Shown piece after piece: positions 54,301-61,295 of a DNA stretch of 64,000 bases. The position numbers and the translations under genes are program-made. Source of the DNA: Atriophallophorus winterbourni (Eukaryota; Platyhelminthes; Trematoda; Plagiorchiida; Microphallidae); NCBI GenBank assembly GCA_013407085.1, contig JACCGJ010001611.1, positions 1-64,000 on the forward strand, in the 5' to 3' direction. The notes below the pieces were generated by a model. It was not told where the DNA came from and made no database searches. It saw only the letters and a program-made list of their open reading frames with translations. Position 1 is the stretch's first letter. Each line of letters begins with the position of its first letter.

Positions 54301-56456
54301 GTGGAGTAAGTTCATTTTCTTCGCTTCAACCGCTTGTTATGGCAATAATCAATCTCCACATGTACTGATACTCTAGAATCTTCTGATTGTTTGGATAACT
54401 ATATGGATGATTATATCTATTCACGATTAGGGGCGACGTGGAAGACCTCTGGCATCGGCACATTGGTGTTTCTTATCATGATCTATATTCCTGTATCATC
54501 CACCCCCATGAATTAACTTACCATAGGAATCTTTTTCATTTTCTCAGTTATGTTCCAACAGCGTGTGTGTGAATCAAATGTTATCTGTCTCACTCTGTGC
54601 TTTCTTCGCATTCTATTTCCCGTTCCTGTGTTATCAATAATTGACTGTTTATCCGATTATTGTTTCCATTCAGCTATTTCTTCTGGCTCATTGTTCTCGT
54701 GAGTCTCGTATGCTTTTGTATATCCGTCTGCGTTATTCCAACCGTGTGCTTCCTTTTCCGGCCGATACAACAGGTGAGTCGAGAGCTGTGCACACACACA
54801 TTTATGCCATTTGTGTACAGAAGTGTGTTCGTTTGTACTGTTCTGTTATACCTGTCGAGGCCTTGGCAGCATGATAGTATTTTTGCCCATGTACAGTCTC
54901 TGACTGTGCGGCACTTTGCGTGAATCAGACTTGCGATTTCTTACATACGTATATACGATAAGTATATCGATAAGTACGATTCGCTTCAGGTACCAATTTA
55001 TTTCGAACTTGGACAACTCGACCCGCTCTCGCTGCAGGAATCGTACTGTGCCCTTCATATGTACTCTTGTAGCATTTAGCTAACGAATCAGCCCAATCAA
55101 TCTAGAATAAGCAAACTGATACTACCTCCAACTTTCTTCTCGATACCTGATAACGGAACATTTTTCAGTAGAAACCCCCTATTTAAAAAACTTGAAATGC
55201 AGTTCCGTCCTCGGATAGCTGGCGCACGGCGTTGTGTTACGTGACGACCTCCCAGTGGCACTCGACAACTGACTTTTTAGATGCTCTACATTATACAAAC
55301 CGCCCTGTGGATCAACTTGCTATCACTTATTCTAGTTCTAAATCCGCGATTCATGCTCCGTAGGAGTCATCTAATTTTCTGCAGTCCTGGTGTGGTTCTC
55401 AACACGTATTTATATTTATACCACTCCTGGTTATTCTAAATATTCTACCTGTTTTCCTTTCTTTTACCTCTTTAATAATAGCTATTTGTTCCGGTCGTAT
55501 CTCTGAGTGCTGCCACCAGATTGATCAATCCGCCTGATGAAGATGGATGCGCGGTTGTATCCTCTGGCTCAAACAATTCTGAACCCGATGACGCCAAGGT
55601 TTCGATAGAGTCTACCACCGAATCGGAATCTACACAGTCCTCATTGATCACCCTTGCTCCGAGTGAAACCACTGTTTCGAAACTGAGTCATGCTTTGAAA
55701 ATGCGTCCACGAAGCGCAGACGGCGCATCACTGTCTAAACTTTCTAACATGGAATTATTGGATTTGTGCAAGCAGCAGTTGCGCTCATTTTCAGACGATT
55801 ACGCTGCAGCCCTTGTGGTCGCTGTGGCAACGGCTGCCACGGCCAATTCCGCTAGATCTCGCCCGGCCAGCTTGAGTACTATTTCCGAGGAGCCTTCGCA
55901 TTCCAGTTCAACCGTGAGCCTTAATAGGCCTCATCAATCGTCTTCGACCAATAGTGGTTCTGACAGACACGATCACTCTTCCAGTTCTAACGACACACAC
56001 ACCGAGACCAGTGATGAATTGGTCACAGCAAATTTACTTCGCTTGATTGATGACATGCATACACAAAGAACCATGAATTCCGATAGTGTGCGACCCTCAA
56101 CAGGTGCAACAGCGAGAAAAAGCAGACGGTGGGATAGACACAAGCGAACTGCGGCCACATTCGACCCATCTCCCCCACCTTCTTACAAAAGCGTCGTTCA
56201 CCAGATGCCCTCCCCGTGCACGTTGTCAAGCGAGTCCGTTGAATTCCGACGCCCGGCTTTAGCCACAAGCGATTCTCACTCAACTGATTCCACATCAAAA
56301 ACGACAAACTTTATACCGGGGTCATCCCGCGAAGCATGTATTACTCCTCAGCCTGTACGGACCACATCTGCAAGCATGCCTTTCCGTCAGACGAGGTACT
56401 CTAAGCACAGGTCAACCAATGAGTTGCGCCACACGATTGATCGCATGGATGACTAA
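29994..56456 (+). CDS. ptc: Patched homologue, Hedgehog receptor-family 12-span membrane protein (15 exons)
   Basis: Patched sits in the plasma membrane and primary cilium, restrains Smoothened and binds Hedgehog. Exons: 29,994-30,309; 36,424-36,872; 37,368-37,471; 41,838-42,054; 43,114-43,410; 44,659-44,802; 44,878-45,036; 46,318-46,443; 46,944-47,150; 48,653-49,162; 49,379-50,134; 52,706-52,990; 53,611-54,305; 54,674-54,773; 55,482-56,456. They join in frame to 1,779 codons, against about 1,450 in human PTCH1 and 1,286 in fly Ptc. Order: TM1 (about residues 75-91); extracellular loop 1 with PCLIITPLDCFWEG (263-276); sterol-sensing domain TM2-6 (about 495-695); TM7 (about 896-918); GLDW before loop 2; TM8-12 (about 1,227-1,450); Ser/Thr-rich tail with PPSY (1,687-1,690). 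The start ATG directly follows an in-frame TAA. TM4 reads GLGFHG where relatives have GVGVDD or GLGVDH, and TM10 has Arg at the human Glu position. Identity is secure from many collinear blocks; transport activity is doubtful. Confidence 0.93.
32845..32950 (+). mobile_element. SINE-like repeat S, 5'-truncated copy
   Basis: TCTAGGCCTGGGCAACCTGA, then CAGTCTCTGACTG and CGGCACTTTGCCTGGATCAG, ending in an (ATTC)n tail. It lacks the head seen at 52,141. Confidence 0.85.
32976..33545 (-). pseudogene. RTE-like LINE: reverse transcriptase C-terminus and 3' tail
   Basis: The minus-strand frame at 33,530-33,198 reads ARLRWLGHVLRMPTHRLPYR, then LGSVGRIRLPGWGPK and ATNRSQWR. This is the typical C-terminal stretch of endonuclease/reverse transcriptase LINEs of the RTE type. 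Downstream the element ends at about 33,035-32,976 with GGCACTTTGTCTGG, GACTTGTGCTTC and an (ATG)n run. The tail resembles the end of the SINE-like repeat S. Only the 3' part of the element is present. Confidence 0.7.
34522..34550. repeat. Perfect 11-bp inverted repeat
   Basis: ACGATAAGCTT, seven bases, AAGCTTATCGT. It could form a short hairpin. No associated gene is seen. Confidence 0.8.
35165..35300 (-). pseudogene. Fragment of the same RTE-like LINE
   Basis: On the minus strand LTEMLMHARLRWLEHVL corresponds to LREMLILARLRWLGHVL at 33,500. The match is short and the ends are unclear. Confidence 0.5.
36030..36255 (+). repeat. G-family repeat, partial copy
   Basis: Shares CTTATGTCGCTCTACT, GAGGTGCAGGCA, TTAGATTCCATAG and a GATGATGA end with the copies at 45,655, 50,946 and 57,640. 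Diverged and shortened. Confidence 0.65.
36424..36872 (+). CDS. ptc: ptc exon 2: first half of extracellular loop 1
   Basis: Residues 106-255. The acceptor is TTTTTCGTTTGCAG. It contains LLPAALLDHLDFL, matching the ...LLQHLD... helix of PTCH1, and DLCQRA, matching HLCYKSG. A Pro/Ser-rich insert lies near its middle. The donor is CAG|GTGTGT, phase 0. Confidence 0.9.
37368..37471 (+). CDS. ptc: ptc exon 3: CLIITPLDCFWEG block
   Basis: Residues 256-289 and part of Trp290. Carries the most conserved loop-1 motif, PCLIITPLDCFWEGSK, then LGPE as in fly Ptc. To stay in frame with exon 4, the donor must be TG|GCAAGT, a GC donor; the GT four bases further on breaks the frame. Confidence 0.9.
37472..41837. 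other. ptc intron 3 (4.4 kb) with GC donor
   Basis: GCAAGT donor and CCTAG acceptor. Holds one ACCGGT-core copy (39,625-39,690, minus type), a B-box-like GGTTCGAATCC at 39,040-39,050, a GC-richer patch at about 40,280-40,700 and a SINE copy at its 3' end. Several 60-100 codon frames exist, but none has a recognisable domain. Confidence 0.65.
41425..41692 (+). mobile_element. SINE-like repeat S
   Basis: Head at 41,425 (GGGCACGAATGTACAATTG), the GGAGTCTCACTG block, the CTAGGCCTGGGCAACCTGAC block, then GGCACTTTGCCTACATCAGG. A second partial tail follows after a (CAT)n stretch. Confidence 0.8.
41838..42054 (+). CDS. ptc: ptc exon 4: WTNLDP and GINHGYLNRSCLDP block
   Basis: Completes Trp290, then residues 291-362. 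LLQWTNLDP matches LRWTNFDP. GYLNRSCLDPSDPACP matches GYMDRPCLNPADPDCP, including both cysteines. The donor is CAG|GTCGGT, phase 0. Confidence 0.92.
42165..42245 (-). repeat. LINE-tail-like fragment
   Basis: CATCATCATGGAACACAGG, then TCTGGAGCC and GCAAAGCAACATGAAGCAGG match the plus-strand view of the LINE tail at 32,976-33,040. Confidence 0.6.
42420..42555 (-). mobile_element. SINE-like repeat S, 5' half, minus orientation
   Basis: AGTGAGACCCCAGCGTG, GATCAATTTTGCG and CAGTCGCACATCC are the reverse complement of the head and middle of the element. Confidence 0.6.
43114..43410 (+). CDS. ptc: ptc exon 5: NGCPGFA and LHWSPDLILGG block
   Basis: Residues 363-461. NGCPG, LHW and LILGG align with GGCHG, MHW and LIVGG of PTCH1. 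It ends in LNEWRRGLRR, matching LEAWQRTYVE. The donor is CGT|GTACGT, phase 0. Open sequence past this donor includes a CT-repeat and is intronic. Confidence 0.92.
43778..44260 (-). CDS. Unknown 160-codon ORF antisense in ptc intron 5
   Basis: Begins MASGQRQSIQEELMIIRSLG and ends in ...HDEITI with TAG. It is the longest clean minus-strand frame in the gene region and does not overlap a ptc exon. It has no signal peptide or membrane span. The last third is rich in Leu, Lys and Ile (LYKLLALKIKIILKKWFDLF) and probably helical. I do not recognise a family. It could be a nested single-exon gene, a retrogene, or a chance frame; its length and balanced composition favour coding. A GTG 27 bases upstream would add nine residues, but ATG at 44,260 is the better start. 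Confidence 0.4.
   Translation of the reverse strand: MASGQRQSIQEELMIIRSLGNKSIETQFVEIYMLLKASVNPNGPDFVSPRLFQYTPGNLNGRSQHYPIGRILKSIPHAKLKLKSCTLDKQLEHRVQMNTVTQEVVCVNGELLAEISNAFQILASPRFSRKLYKLLALKIKIILKKWFDLFCQNPHDEITI
44305..44512 (+). mobile_element. SINE-like repeat S, diverged copy
   Basis: TGTGCAGTATTTCTACACTG, GGAGTCCCACTG, TCTAGGCCTG and GGCATTGTCTTGATCCAGG mark the family blocks in order. It is older than most copies. Confidence 0.65.
44659..44802 (+). CDS. ptc: ptc exon 6: approach to TM2
   Basis: Residues 462-509. SFYVFTDNSLCELL matches the SFTTTTLDDIL segment before TM2. Ends in phase 0 with GTG|GTGAGT. The next intron is only 75 bp. Confidence 0.88.
44878..45036 (+). CDS. ptc: ptc exon 7: TM2 to TM3 of the sterol-sensing domain
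   Basis: Residues 510-562. LGGLLIILVSAIAGLGLCAA followed by LGFSFNVLTIQ matches the TM3 block [20 protein letters not shown]. The donor is CAG|GTACGC, phase 0. Confidence 0.93.
45501..45596 (-). mobile_element. SINE-like repeat S, 3' part, minus orientation
   Basis: ATGTATGAAATCACACAAGC, then CTGATCCAGGCAAAGTG and CTGTCAGGCTACCCAGG-TCTAGACAGA, the reverse complement of the tail half. Confidence 0.75.
45655..46007 (+). repeat. G-family repeat
   Basis: CGGTCTTGTTCTTGG, GCGAGAAAAGCTTGTTATGA, TGTCGCTCTACTCGTT and a GATGATGCTAATGATGA end match the 50,946 and 57,640 copies, with more divergence. Confidence 0.7.
46318..46443 (+). CDS. ptc: ptc exon 8: TM4 with altered acidic motif
   Basis: Residues 563-604. 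VLPFLLVGLGFHGVF aligns without gaps to VLPFLALGVGVDDVF of PTCH1. His574 and Gly575 stand where the two Asp are found. The donor is CTG|GTAAGT, phase 0. Confidence 0.92.
46944..47150 (+). CDS. ptc: ptc exon 9: TM5 and AYIPIP block
   Basis: Residues 605-673. A Ser-rich TM4-TM5 loop, then GPALLFSSITVSSAFFCAAY and IPIPLTRQFCLQ, matching ASVALTSISN...AALIPIPALRAFSLQ. The donor is CAA|GTCAGT, phase 0. Confidence 0.92.
47191..47199 (-). promoter_or_regulatory. Perfect Gli/Ci consensus site in ptc intron 9
   Basis: GACCACCCA, the exact complement of the TGGGTGGTC core bound by Gli/Ci factors. It lies 41 bp after the end of exon 9. Patched is a conserved direct Hedgehog target through such sites, so the position is plausible. 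About 0.5 exact matches are expected by chance in 64 kb on both strands, so this is suggestive only. Confidence 0.35.
47995..48065 (-). repeat. ACCGGT-core repeat copy in ptc intron 9
   Basis: TTTGCATGCATTTTCAACCA, then CGACCGGTTTCGCGCTGTTT and GCACTCTTC: minus-type core. Confidence 0.65.
48236..48425 (+). mobile_element. SINE-like repeat S
   Basis: GCACGGATGTGCAACC, then GCTAACATCGTGCTAAATTG, GGAGTCTCACTACC, CAGTCTCTGATTGTGCGGC and CTTTGCCTGGATCAGG. The CTAGGCCT block is deleted. Confidence 0.8.
48653..49162 (+). CDS. ptc: ptc exon 10: TM6 and middle cytoplasmic loop
   Basis: Residues 674-843. LIFIFPSLLKLDELRR and RRLDVLCC match the LLIFPAILSMDL...RRLDIFCC block. The loop then has EPPPPRSSS, where PTCH1 has a PPPPYSS E3-ligase motif, so the Tyr is missing here. 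The rest is Ser/Thr rich. The donor is AAG|GTAGGC, phase 0. Confidence 0.92.
49240..49302 (+). mobile_element. SINE-like repeat S, 3' fragment
   Basis: CAGTGCAGTCTATGACTGTG and GGCACTTTGCGTGAATCGGA with a CTTGTGCTTCCATACC end. Confidence 0.7.
49379..50134 (+). CDS. ptc: ptc exon 11: TM7 and first part of extracellular loop 2
   Basis: Residues 844-1,095. LTKHYAIQIF matches EKHYAPFLL. TM7 is followed by RFGLDWSSLLP, matching RDGLDLTDIVP. FGLYPFQIIA and YWLEVMRDWLHSVQQAFDLD match FSFYNMYIVT and [20 protein letters not shown]. A Ser-rich insert lies at about residues 960-1,000. The donor is AGG|GTATGT, phase 0. Confidence 0.93.
50946..51365 (+). repeat. G-family repeat, long copy
   Basis: About 400 bp nearly identical to 57,640-58,042. 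It starts CCCCGCGATCAGATATCGCA and ends in a (GAT)n run. No coding capacity is seen. The simple-repeat end suggests retroposition. Confidence 0.85.
51370..51477 (+). mobile_element. SINE-like repeat S, diverged 3' part
   Basis: GGCCTGGACAACATGACAGT, then GCAGCACTTTGTTTGGATC and GATACATACC at the end. Confidence 0.65.
52045..52600 (-). mobile_element. MITE-like element M1 interrupted by a SINE
   Basis: The outer arm 52,050-52,140 (GGTGCAATCGGTTAGAGCAG, then GGTTTCACTTCTG) and the interior 52,452-52,600 (ACCAAGGGTGATAGTCAGGA, then GTAGCAGTCAACCCACCACC) match the reverse complement of 19,990-20,240. A SINE-like copy lies between them, so the MITE is older. Confidence 0.75.
52141..52451 (+). mobile_element. 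SINE-like repeat S, full-length copy plus partial second tail
   Basis: The clearest copy. Head GCACGGATGTGCAATCGTGC, then CACCGTGCTAAATTGATTGG, GCAGTCTCACTATC, TCTAGGCCTGAGCAACCTGA, CAGTCTCTGACTG, GGCACTTTGCCTGGATCAGG and a (CATA)n tail ending about 52,381. A second 70-bp 3' part follows at 52,382-52,451. Confidence 0.85.
52706..52990 (+). CDS. ptc: ptc exon 12: second part of extracellular loop 2
   Basis: Residues 1,096-1,190. RLVRNGIVDPPAFYTLLHAW matches [38 protein letters not shown] aligns with [20 protein letters not shown]. The donor is CGG|GTAAGT, phase 0. Confidence 0.93.
53116..53220 (+). mobile_element. SINE-like repeat S, 3' half
   Basis: TCTGTCTAGGCCTGGGCAAC, then GTGCGGCACTTTGCCTGGA and a (CATAC)n tail, in ptc intron 12. 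Confidence 0.85.
53345..53424 (+). mobile_element. SINE-like repeat S, degenerate 3' part
   Basis: ATGCAGTCTGCAACTGTGCA, then GCATTTTGACTGACTTGTGA and GATACATACA. Confidence 0.5.
53611..54305 (+). CDS. ptc: ptc exon 13: TM8 to TM11
   Basis: Residues 1,191-1,421 plus two bases of residue 1,422. TM8, TM9 and TM10 are followed by a low-complexity Ser/Thr-rich insert of about 70 residues, then HARRHLIHALSNHF, matching KNRRAVLALEHMF, and TM11. In TM10, GLGAR aligns with GIGVE. Ends in phase 2 at GA|GTAAGT. Confidence 0.9.
54674..54773 (+). CDS. ptc: ptc exon 14: TM12
   Basis: Completes Asp1422, then YFFWLIVLVSLVCFCISVCV and a Pro, matching YFFAVLAILTILGVLNGLV of PTCH1. The donor is CAG|GTGAGT, phase 0. 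Confidence 0.92.
54843..54955 (+). mobile_element. SINE-like repeat S, 3' half
   Basis: CCTGTCGAGGCCTTGGCAGC, then CAGTCTCTGACTGTGCGGCA and CTTTGCGTGAATCAGACTTG with a TACATACG end, in ptc intron 14. Confidence 0.75.
55482..56456 (+). CDS. ptc: ptc exon 15: cytoplasmic tail
   Basis: Residues 1,456-1,779 and TAA. Starts LFVPVVSLSA, matching the end of TM12 (LLPVLLSFFG). The tail is Ser/Thr rich and probably disordered. PPSY at 56,175-56,186 fits the PPxY docking motif for HECT-type ubiquitin ligases known in vertebrate Patched tails. Confidence 0.88.
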   Translation, partial: LFVPVVSLSAATRLINPPDEDGCAVVSSGSNNSEPDDAKVSIESTTESESTQSSLITLAPSETTVSKLSHALKMRPRSADGASLSKLSNMELLDLCKQQLRSFSDDYAAALVVAVATAATANSARSRPASLSTISEEPSHSSSTVSLNRPHQSSSTNSGSDRHDHSSSSNDTHTETSDELVTANLLRLIDDMHTQRTMNSDSVRPSTGATARKSRRWDRHKRTAATFDPSPPPSYKSVVHQMPSPCTLSSESVEFRRPALATSDSHSTDSTSKTTNFIPGSSREACITPQPVRTTSASMPFRQTRYSKHRSTNELRHTIDRMDD

Positions 56457-56980
56457 TCCTTGTGCTTTCAAGCATTGACTACCTAGGCATTATTTTTCGA
56501 TGCATTTCATATTGTACAGTCGGACAATCGTCACTGTAATTAGGTATAATTTCTATTCAATTGTACAAACAGATCTTTCATTCACACACACTCTCTCTCG
56601 TTCATTGTATATGATTTGCTTTCCGAATCGGCCAACATTTTACCATTCTTTCTACAGTCACTCTGAATAGGTACCACTTTGGTTCTTTGTTTCCAGAATT
56701 GCGTTTATCTTTTCGATTTATGGCTTTAACGTTGCATCGGCTGCATGATTCGCCATTTCATTCATCATGAGAAAAGCGCCGAGGTCATTTTTCTTTTCAT
56801 CACAACACGCATTTTCTGTACGGTTATTTCAAAAATTGCTTTCAACATCGAATTGTCACTTTTTCACTCACTCGATCGTCTTTGTCAACATATTGGCACT
56901 CTACTGCGTTACCAGTCGTAACCACAAGGGTACTTTATTTGCTAGGTGAACAATGATAGACTAGATGAATAAACCCTAAA
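56457..56980 (+). other. ptc 3' UTR (putative)
   Basis: Follows the TAA at 56,454-56,456. The first good polyadenylation signal, AATAAA, is at 56,968-56,973. A CT/CA-rich stretch lies near 56,580-56,605. Confidence 0.5.
56968..56973 (+). terminator. Candidate poly(A) signal for ptc
   Basis: Canonical AATAAA about 510 bases after the stop codon, with no competing gene in between. Confidence 0.4.
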
Positions 56981-57639
56981 GGACCCGTAGTGTGCACTGA
57001 GGACGTACTTTCTTGTCTAAGTCGCACACATTGTAACGTAAATTTTCAAGACTGGTTGCGGTTAAAACTAGCATCCGAGTGGATTTTCAATTTCCGCCAA
57101 GTGTAAACCACTGGACGGGATGCGGATCTTTTACTGTTACGGGAATCCAGTTTATGTAGTGTCTTTCCGGTGAACATCGAAAATGCTGCATATTTTTTTC
57201 AAAAAGTTCTATTACTTGCAATGATTTTGTGAAATGTTCAACCAGTGATCTTTTTATTGTGAGATTAATCAAAATATTGCAGGGAACTACCGTCTGACGA
57301 TGGATATTTTAGAGAATAACACAAATTGAAACTGCAATGGCTTAAGTATTCTGGGGAAACTCAGATTTGAATGAACTTAAAACGTGTTGTTTAGTTTTCT
57401 TCCGAATGATAATAGTTCCGACGGTGTGGTACCCATCTAAGTACCGATATCTTACTCATATTAAGTCGCGACTGACAGATACCCGTTTTCCACGAGCTTC
57501 AGTTCCCGGAACAGATTCTTTCTGCGACACCACATTCAGATTGGCGTAAATCTCGGGGTGGCCAAACCGTCACATGGCATAGGCAGTTAAAACCCTTACT
57601 AGTAACCTTTCCAAAGTCGGCGCAGCGCGTCTTCTTGGC

Positions 57640-58042
57640 TGGTGTCCCCGCGATCAGATATCGCAATGGCTAGTTACGCTTCAGTAAATGACCCGAAACC
57701 GTGTTCAATGGCGGTCTTGCACTAAGCATCTTCTTGGAGTGTTGTTGTTTGTTGTCAAGCGAAGTGACGAGAAAAGCTTGTTATGATGCATGACAGTGAA
57801 AGCCGCAAGGAAGCTGCCATGCTGATGTCGCTCTACTCGTTCACGAAACTTGTTTGAAAGTATGTTCCATTCGAGGTGTTGGCACCTCTACCCCGTTTGT
57901 TTGTGCTTACTCTTCTATAGAATCCGTAGCTATTTAAGTCCCACCCTTCCCCATCTTTTAGGATTTTACTTTTTCATGATTGTGTGGCAGTTAAGCATTC
58001 GGTGCGCGCTACCGGTGTAATGCTCTCTGTGATGATGATGAT
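57640..58042 (+). repeat. G-family repeat, long copy
   Basis: Near-identical to 50,946-51,365. Shares AGAAAAGCTTGTTATGATGC, GTCGCTCTACTCGTTCACGA and CTATTTAAGTCCCACCC, and ends in (GAT)n. Confidence 0.85.
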
Positions 58043-60360
58043 CAGTTCCCAACGGACTGAATTGAACTTTCGGATTCTCTCACTTTGAAACAGTTATTCT
58101 GGTTTAGATTTATCCTTAATGGTAATTAATGATAACGATGCTTGATCTGTAACAAGTTTTCCAGCACTTTTGACCGCCAGCAGGAATGCGCAGTTGAATT
58201 TGGGGAAATCAGCAGCCTATCATATGCCACCTAGCCAATGTATAGCATACTCTTAAATCTTCCTTTTCCGGGAAAAGTACCATTCGATTTTTTGACCCGT
58301 TGAATCAATCGTTAATGTGGTTGTGAATACTGCCAGTAACTTCATAGTTTCTCGTTGGCCGATAAGTGCAATTCTGCTTCTCGTATCATGTCAAATCCTC
58401 TTGTTTGCATTATATAGCTATGCTTCCGCGAAACATTCTACACTTAAAGACCCCGGCAACTAGCTAATGCCTTAATCTGAACGATGTCGCTCTTAGTTGC
58501 AACTAAACAATGTCAGACTACGTTTTGTTTGCCATTACGGGTTTGATTGACGTAAAGCGGGATGGAATCTCTCAATTCTTGGTGGAAAAACTCGAGGGTA
58601 TTGCCGTAGTGTGTGTGCACGGGTTTTCCAATTTCGTTTCGAGTCTGCATTCACTTCTGATAAGCCCGGTAAAGGCATTGCAAAGTCAGATAATTCATTC
58701 CTGGTTGGGTTTAAGCTTCGTGCAGATGTTGAAATTAACTTGAACCGGTAACATCCAAATTGTAGGTAATACCACAGCCAAATACTTCATGCTAGTCCCA
58801 GTATCATGAGAGCATTTCTGTTCCAAATCCAGGTTATATGGAAGTGCGTTAAACAAAAGGTAATTGTAAGACAGGTTTCGTATAAGGAACCAGTATGTTA
58901 AACAACAGAAACGCAAAAGTGCAACTTTCATTAATCATTTGTTTGAGTGTAAACTAGTTTCGTGTAAACAATGGGATAGAGACCATATGCGAAATCCTGC
59001 GTAAGTGTGGCGAGTATTTGGTCACCTCGGATGCGTCCATGCACATGGAACTTTAAATCAAATCGAACGATTGCTCTCTATAAAAAGGGATTTTGTATTC
59101 TATTTACTATTTTGGTTGTACTAAAACCAAGGGATCCTTCTGTAAAGGTGTTGACCAACGATGGGATGTAGTTCGAGAATGGGTTAGGATATCTATTTAG
59201 TATTTTAGTGAATGATACCGACGCAAACGTGCCGTAGGTACGCTTGCAGATTGCTTTTTAAATATCTGCAGACGAAGGCACCGAGATAAATCTCTCAAGA
59301 TTTCAGTTGATCCTCATAAACATTATTACATCATCAGAGAAGGGAACCAGTTTTCGTCGTTAAAGTTGTTGTGTTTATCAGCAAAACTATAAAGGTAGGT
59401 GCGGAAACTCGTGAGCCATCATTCGTGGCTTTAATGAACCTAGAAATTATATGGTCTTCCCTGACTTGCTTATATCATAGACAACTTTCGAATCAAGAAA
59501 GGTGTTCAGCGATGCCGACAACCTGCAGCTTTCGAAGGAGTGAGGGGCGGTCAATGTGACCAAATTCAAAGTAATTCAAAGTTTTAATGGTCCAAAAAGC
59601 TAATACTTTACAGTAACCACAGATTAAAAATGACACGGATGTACACAACTCCCAATGTCATGAGCTGGTTGCTTATGCGTCAGCGAAATTCTGTAGGTGG
59701 ATTTTGGGCCTAAAAGAGAATGGGTTGCAAGGTAACTGACAACACTGCTACATACCGTACATACAATTACTATGAAATTCACGTAAAGAAAGTAACATGA
59801 CGGTAATTAACCAGACAAATCTTGCCGTAAAAGCATACTAATCCTTTCAATTAAATGCTCAACAACAACACTTTGAAGGTTCGTTTCAGTGTTGCCCTAC
59901 GTTGCTGCTTTTAACGTGTTCAGATACTTTAAACCCACCTTAGGCTAAAAGATGTAGCGAATAACGATGAAGATGGTGCGCATAAAACATCCAATGAGGT
60001 TTCCTCATTTTCATGTATTCAACTTTGAGAGGCACGTCGTTATCTGACGAGCCACAGTTGTTTTATTAGATGTCTCTCACCTATCAAGAAGCAATGACAG
60101 ACGGTTAGTCACTCTATAACGTTTTTATTGTTCACGTAATAGCGAGATATCAGTTAACAGAGACATGACTTTTAATGATGCTACAGACCGCAAAGGGAGG
60201 CTCAACCCCCGCCTATAGTAATCCGGCGTACGCAAACCTTACAACAGTAATGATCACGGCCTGGCCTTATTAGGCAGTCAAGTACAACTATTTTCCTATA
60301 CATATTCCGAAAACGTTCATGAATATTCTCCATTTTGTCCGCTGAGACATTCTAGACCCT
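58043..60360. other. Intergenic, AT-rich
   Basis: No supported gene. The sequence near 59,562-59,585 resembles the LINE 3' end at 26,247, so a LINE remnant on the minus strand is possible around 59,150-59,600. Confidence 0.3.
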
Positions 60361-60441
60361 TGTGTGTGGTCCGCTTTAACTGCTTTGACGCGTGTGTTCG
60401 CAACAAACGAACGATTGTGCTGTTTATTTTCCTACAAGGCG

Positions 60442-60639
60442 CCCCCCGTCCAGCGAAACTCTGCTGTTGTCCGTTCTCAAACTATGTCGGTGGTCTTTCT
60501 AAATGTCACCCACCAGCTGAGGCAAGTAGTCCGTTTAGGCACAGGTGATTGTTGGAATTTGTGTGAACGAATCACGCAGACAAATCCAGCTTTTATTTAT
60601 TTGTTTGGTGAACATGAAACACCATCACAATGCACCTGA
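60442..60639 (+). other. Exon-like open frame, unidentified
   Basis: After a pyrimidine-rich TTTATTTTCCTACAAG, a frame reads APPVQRNSAVVRSQTMSVVF, then LNVTHQLRQVVRLG, and stays open to a TGA at 60,639. The composition looks protein-like but no family is recognised and no partner exon was found. Confidence 0.2.
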
Positions 60640-60904
60640 CATTTCGAAAAGTCGTGCGATATAAATCCGAAAGTAATTTTTACGTCAAATGCTAAAGAAC
60701 ATCGAAGTGATTAAGGAAGATATTTGTTGGATGCCCTTATACATCTCTGCAATTTTAAATTATATCCAGTAATATATTATGGTGGGTGATGATGAACGGA
60801 AAGAGTAGCACCCTATAAATTTCAATTTGCAAATGAGGATTTATCCTCGAAATCGCAAATAAATCGGTTTAGCACAAAATCAGAACGGCGTTCGAATGTC
60901 AGGT

Positions 60905-60975
60905 CACGGATACGCATACCTGATGAGCGGCAATAACCGCGAAACCGGTCGTGTGCTTCCGTGCTGCTTTTCGAA
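60905..60975 (+). repeat. ACCGGT-core repeat copy
   Basis: CCTGATGAGCGGCAATAACC, then GCGAAACCGGTCGTGTGC: plus-type core, shortened. Confidence 0.55.
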
Positions 60976-61139
60976 CGTCATATACTACTTATTAATAAAA
61001 ATCTGACTTTAAACTAAAAAGAACCCAGGAGATCAGACACTACGAAGGACAATTGACGGAAGTTGTTACTAAGCCTAATGACGAAACGTCCAACAACAAT
61101 TTCTCATCATATAGCAGAACAGCTGTCATATTGTCCCGT

Positions 61140-61295
61140 TTGAACTCTCGTGCAAATTGATTGTGAAGATAAAGGTGATGGTATACAGCGCGTGCGTACT
61201 AAATGCATCACTTTTCAGCAGTGAGACCAGGACTATCCACGCAAGACGCGAATCGAAGCGGAATGCTTTCCATTTACGAAGCATTCGAACACCCA
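61140..61295 (+). pseudogene. RTE-like LINE fragment, plus strand
   Basis: Reads KIKVMVYSACVLNASLFSSE, then TRTIHARRESKRNAFHLRSI. This is the reverse transcriptase C-terminal region, homologous to the minus-strand remnant at about 62,035-61,915. The two fragments form an inverted pair. Confidence 0.65.

Noticed and set aside
53829..54368. Alternative frame across exon 13 with QFEHVFHPIL, resembling the ALEHMFAPVL block of PTCH1
   Set aside because: The frame used by the flanking TM8-9 and TM11 gives HALSNHFPTMFHSTVV at the right distance (26 residues) from the YFF of TM12, and stays open throughout. The alternative would need two frameshifts.
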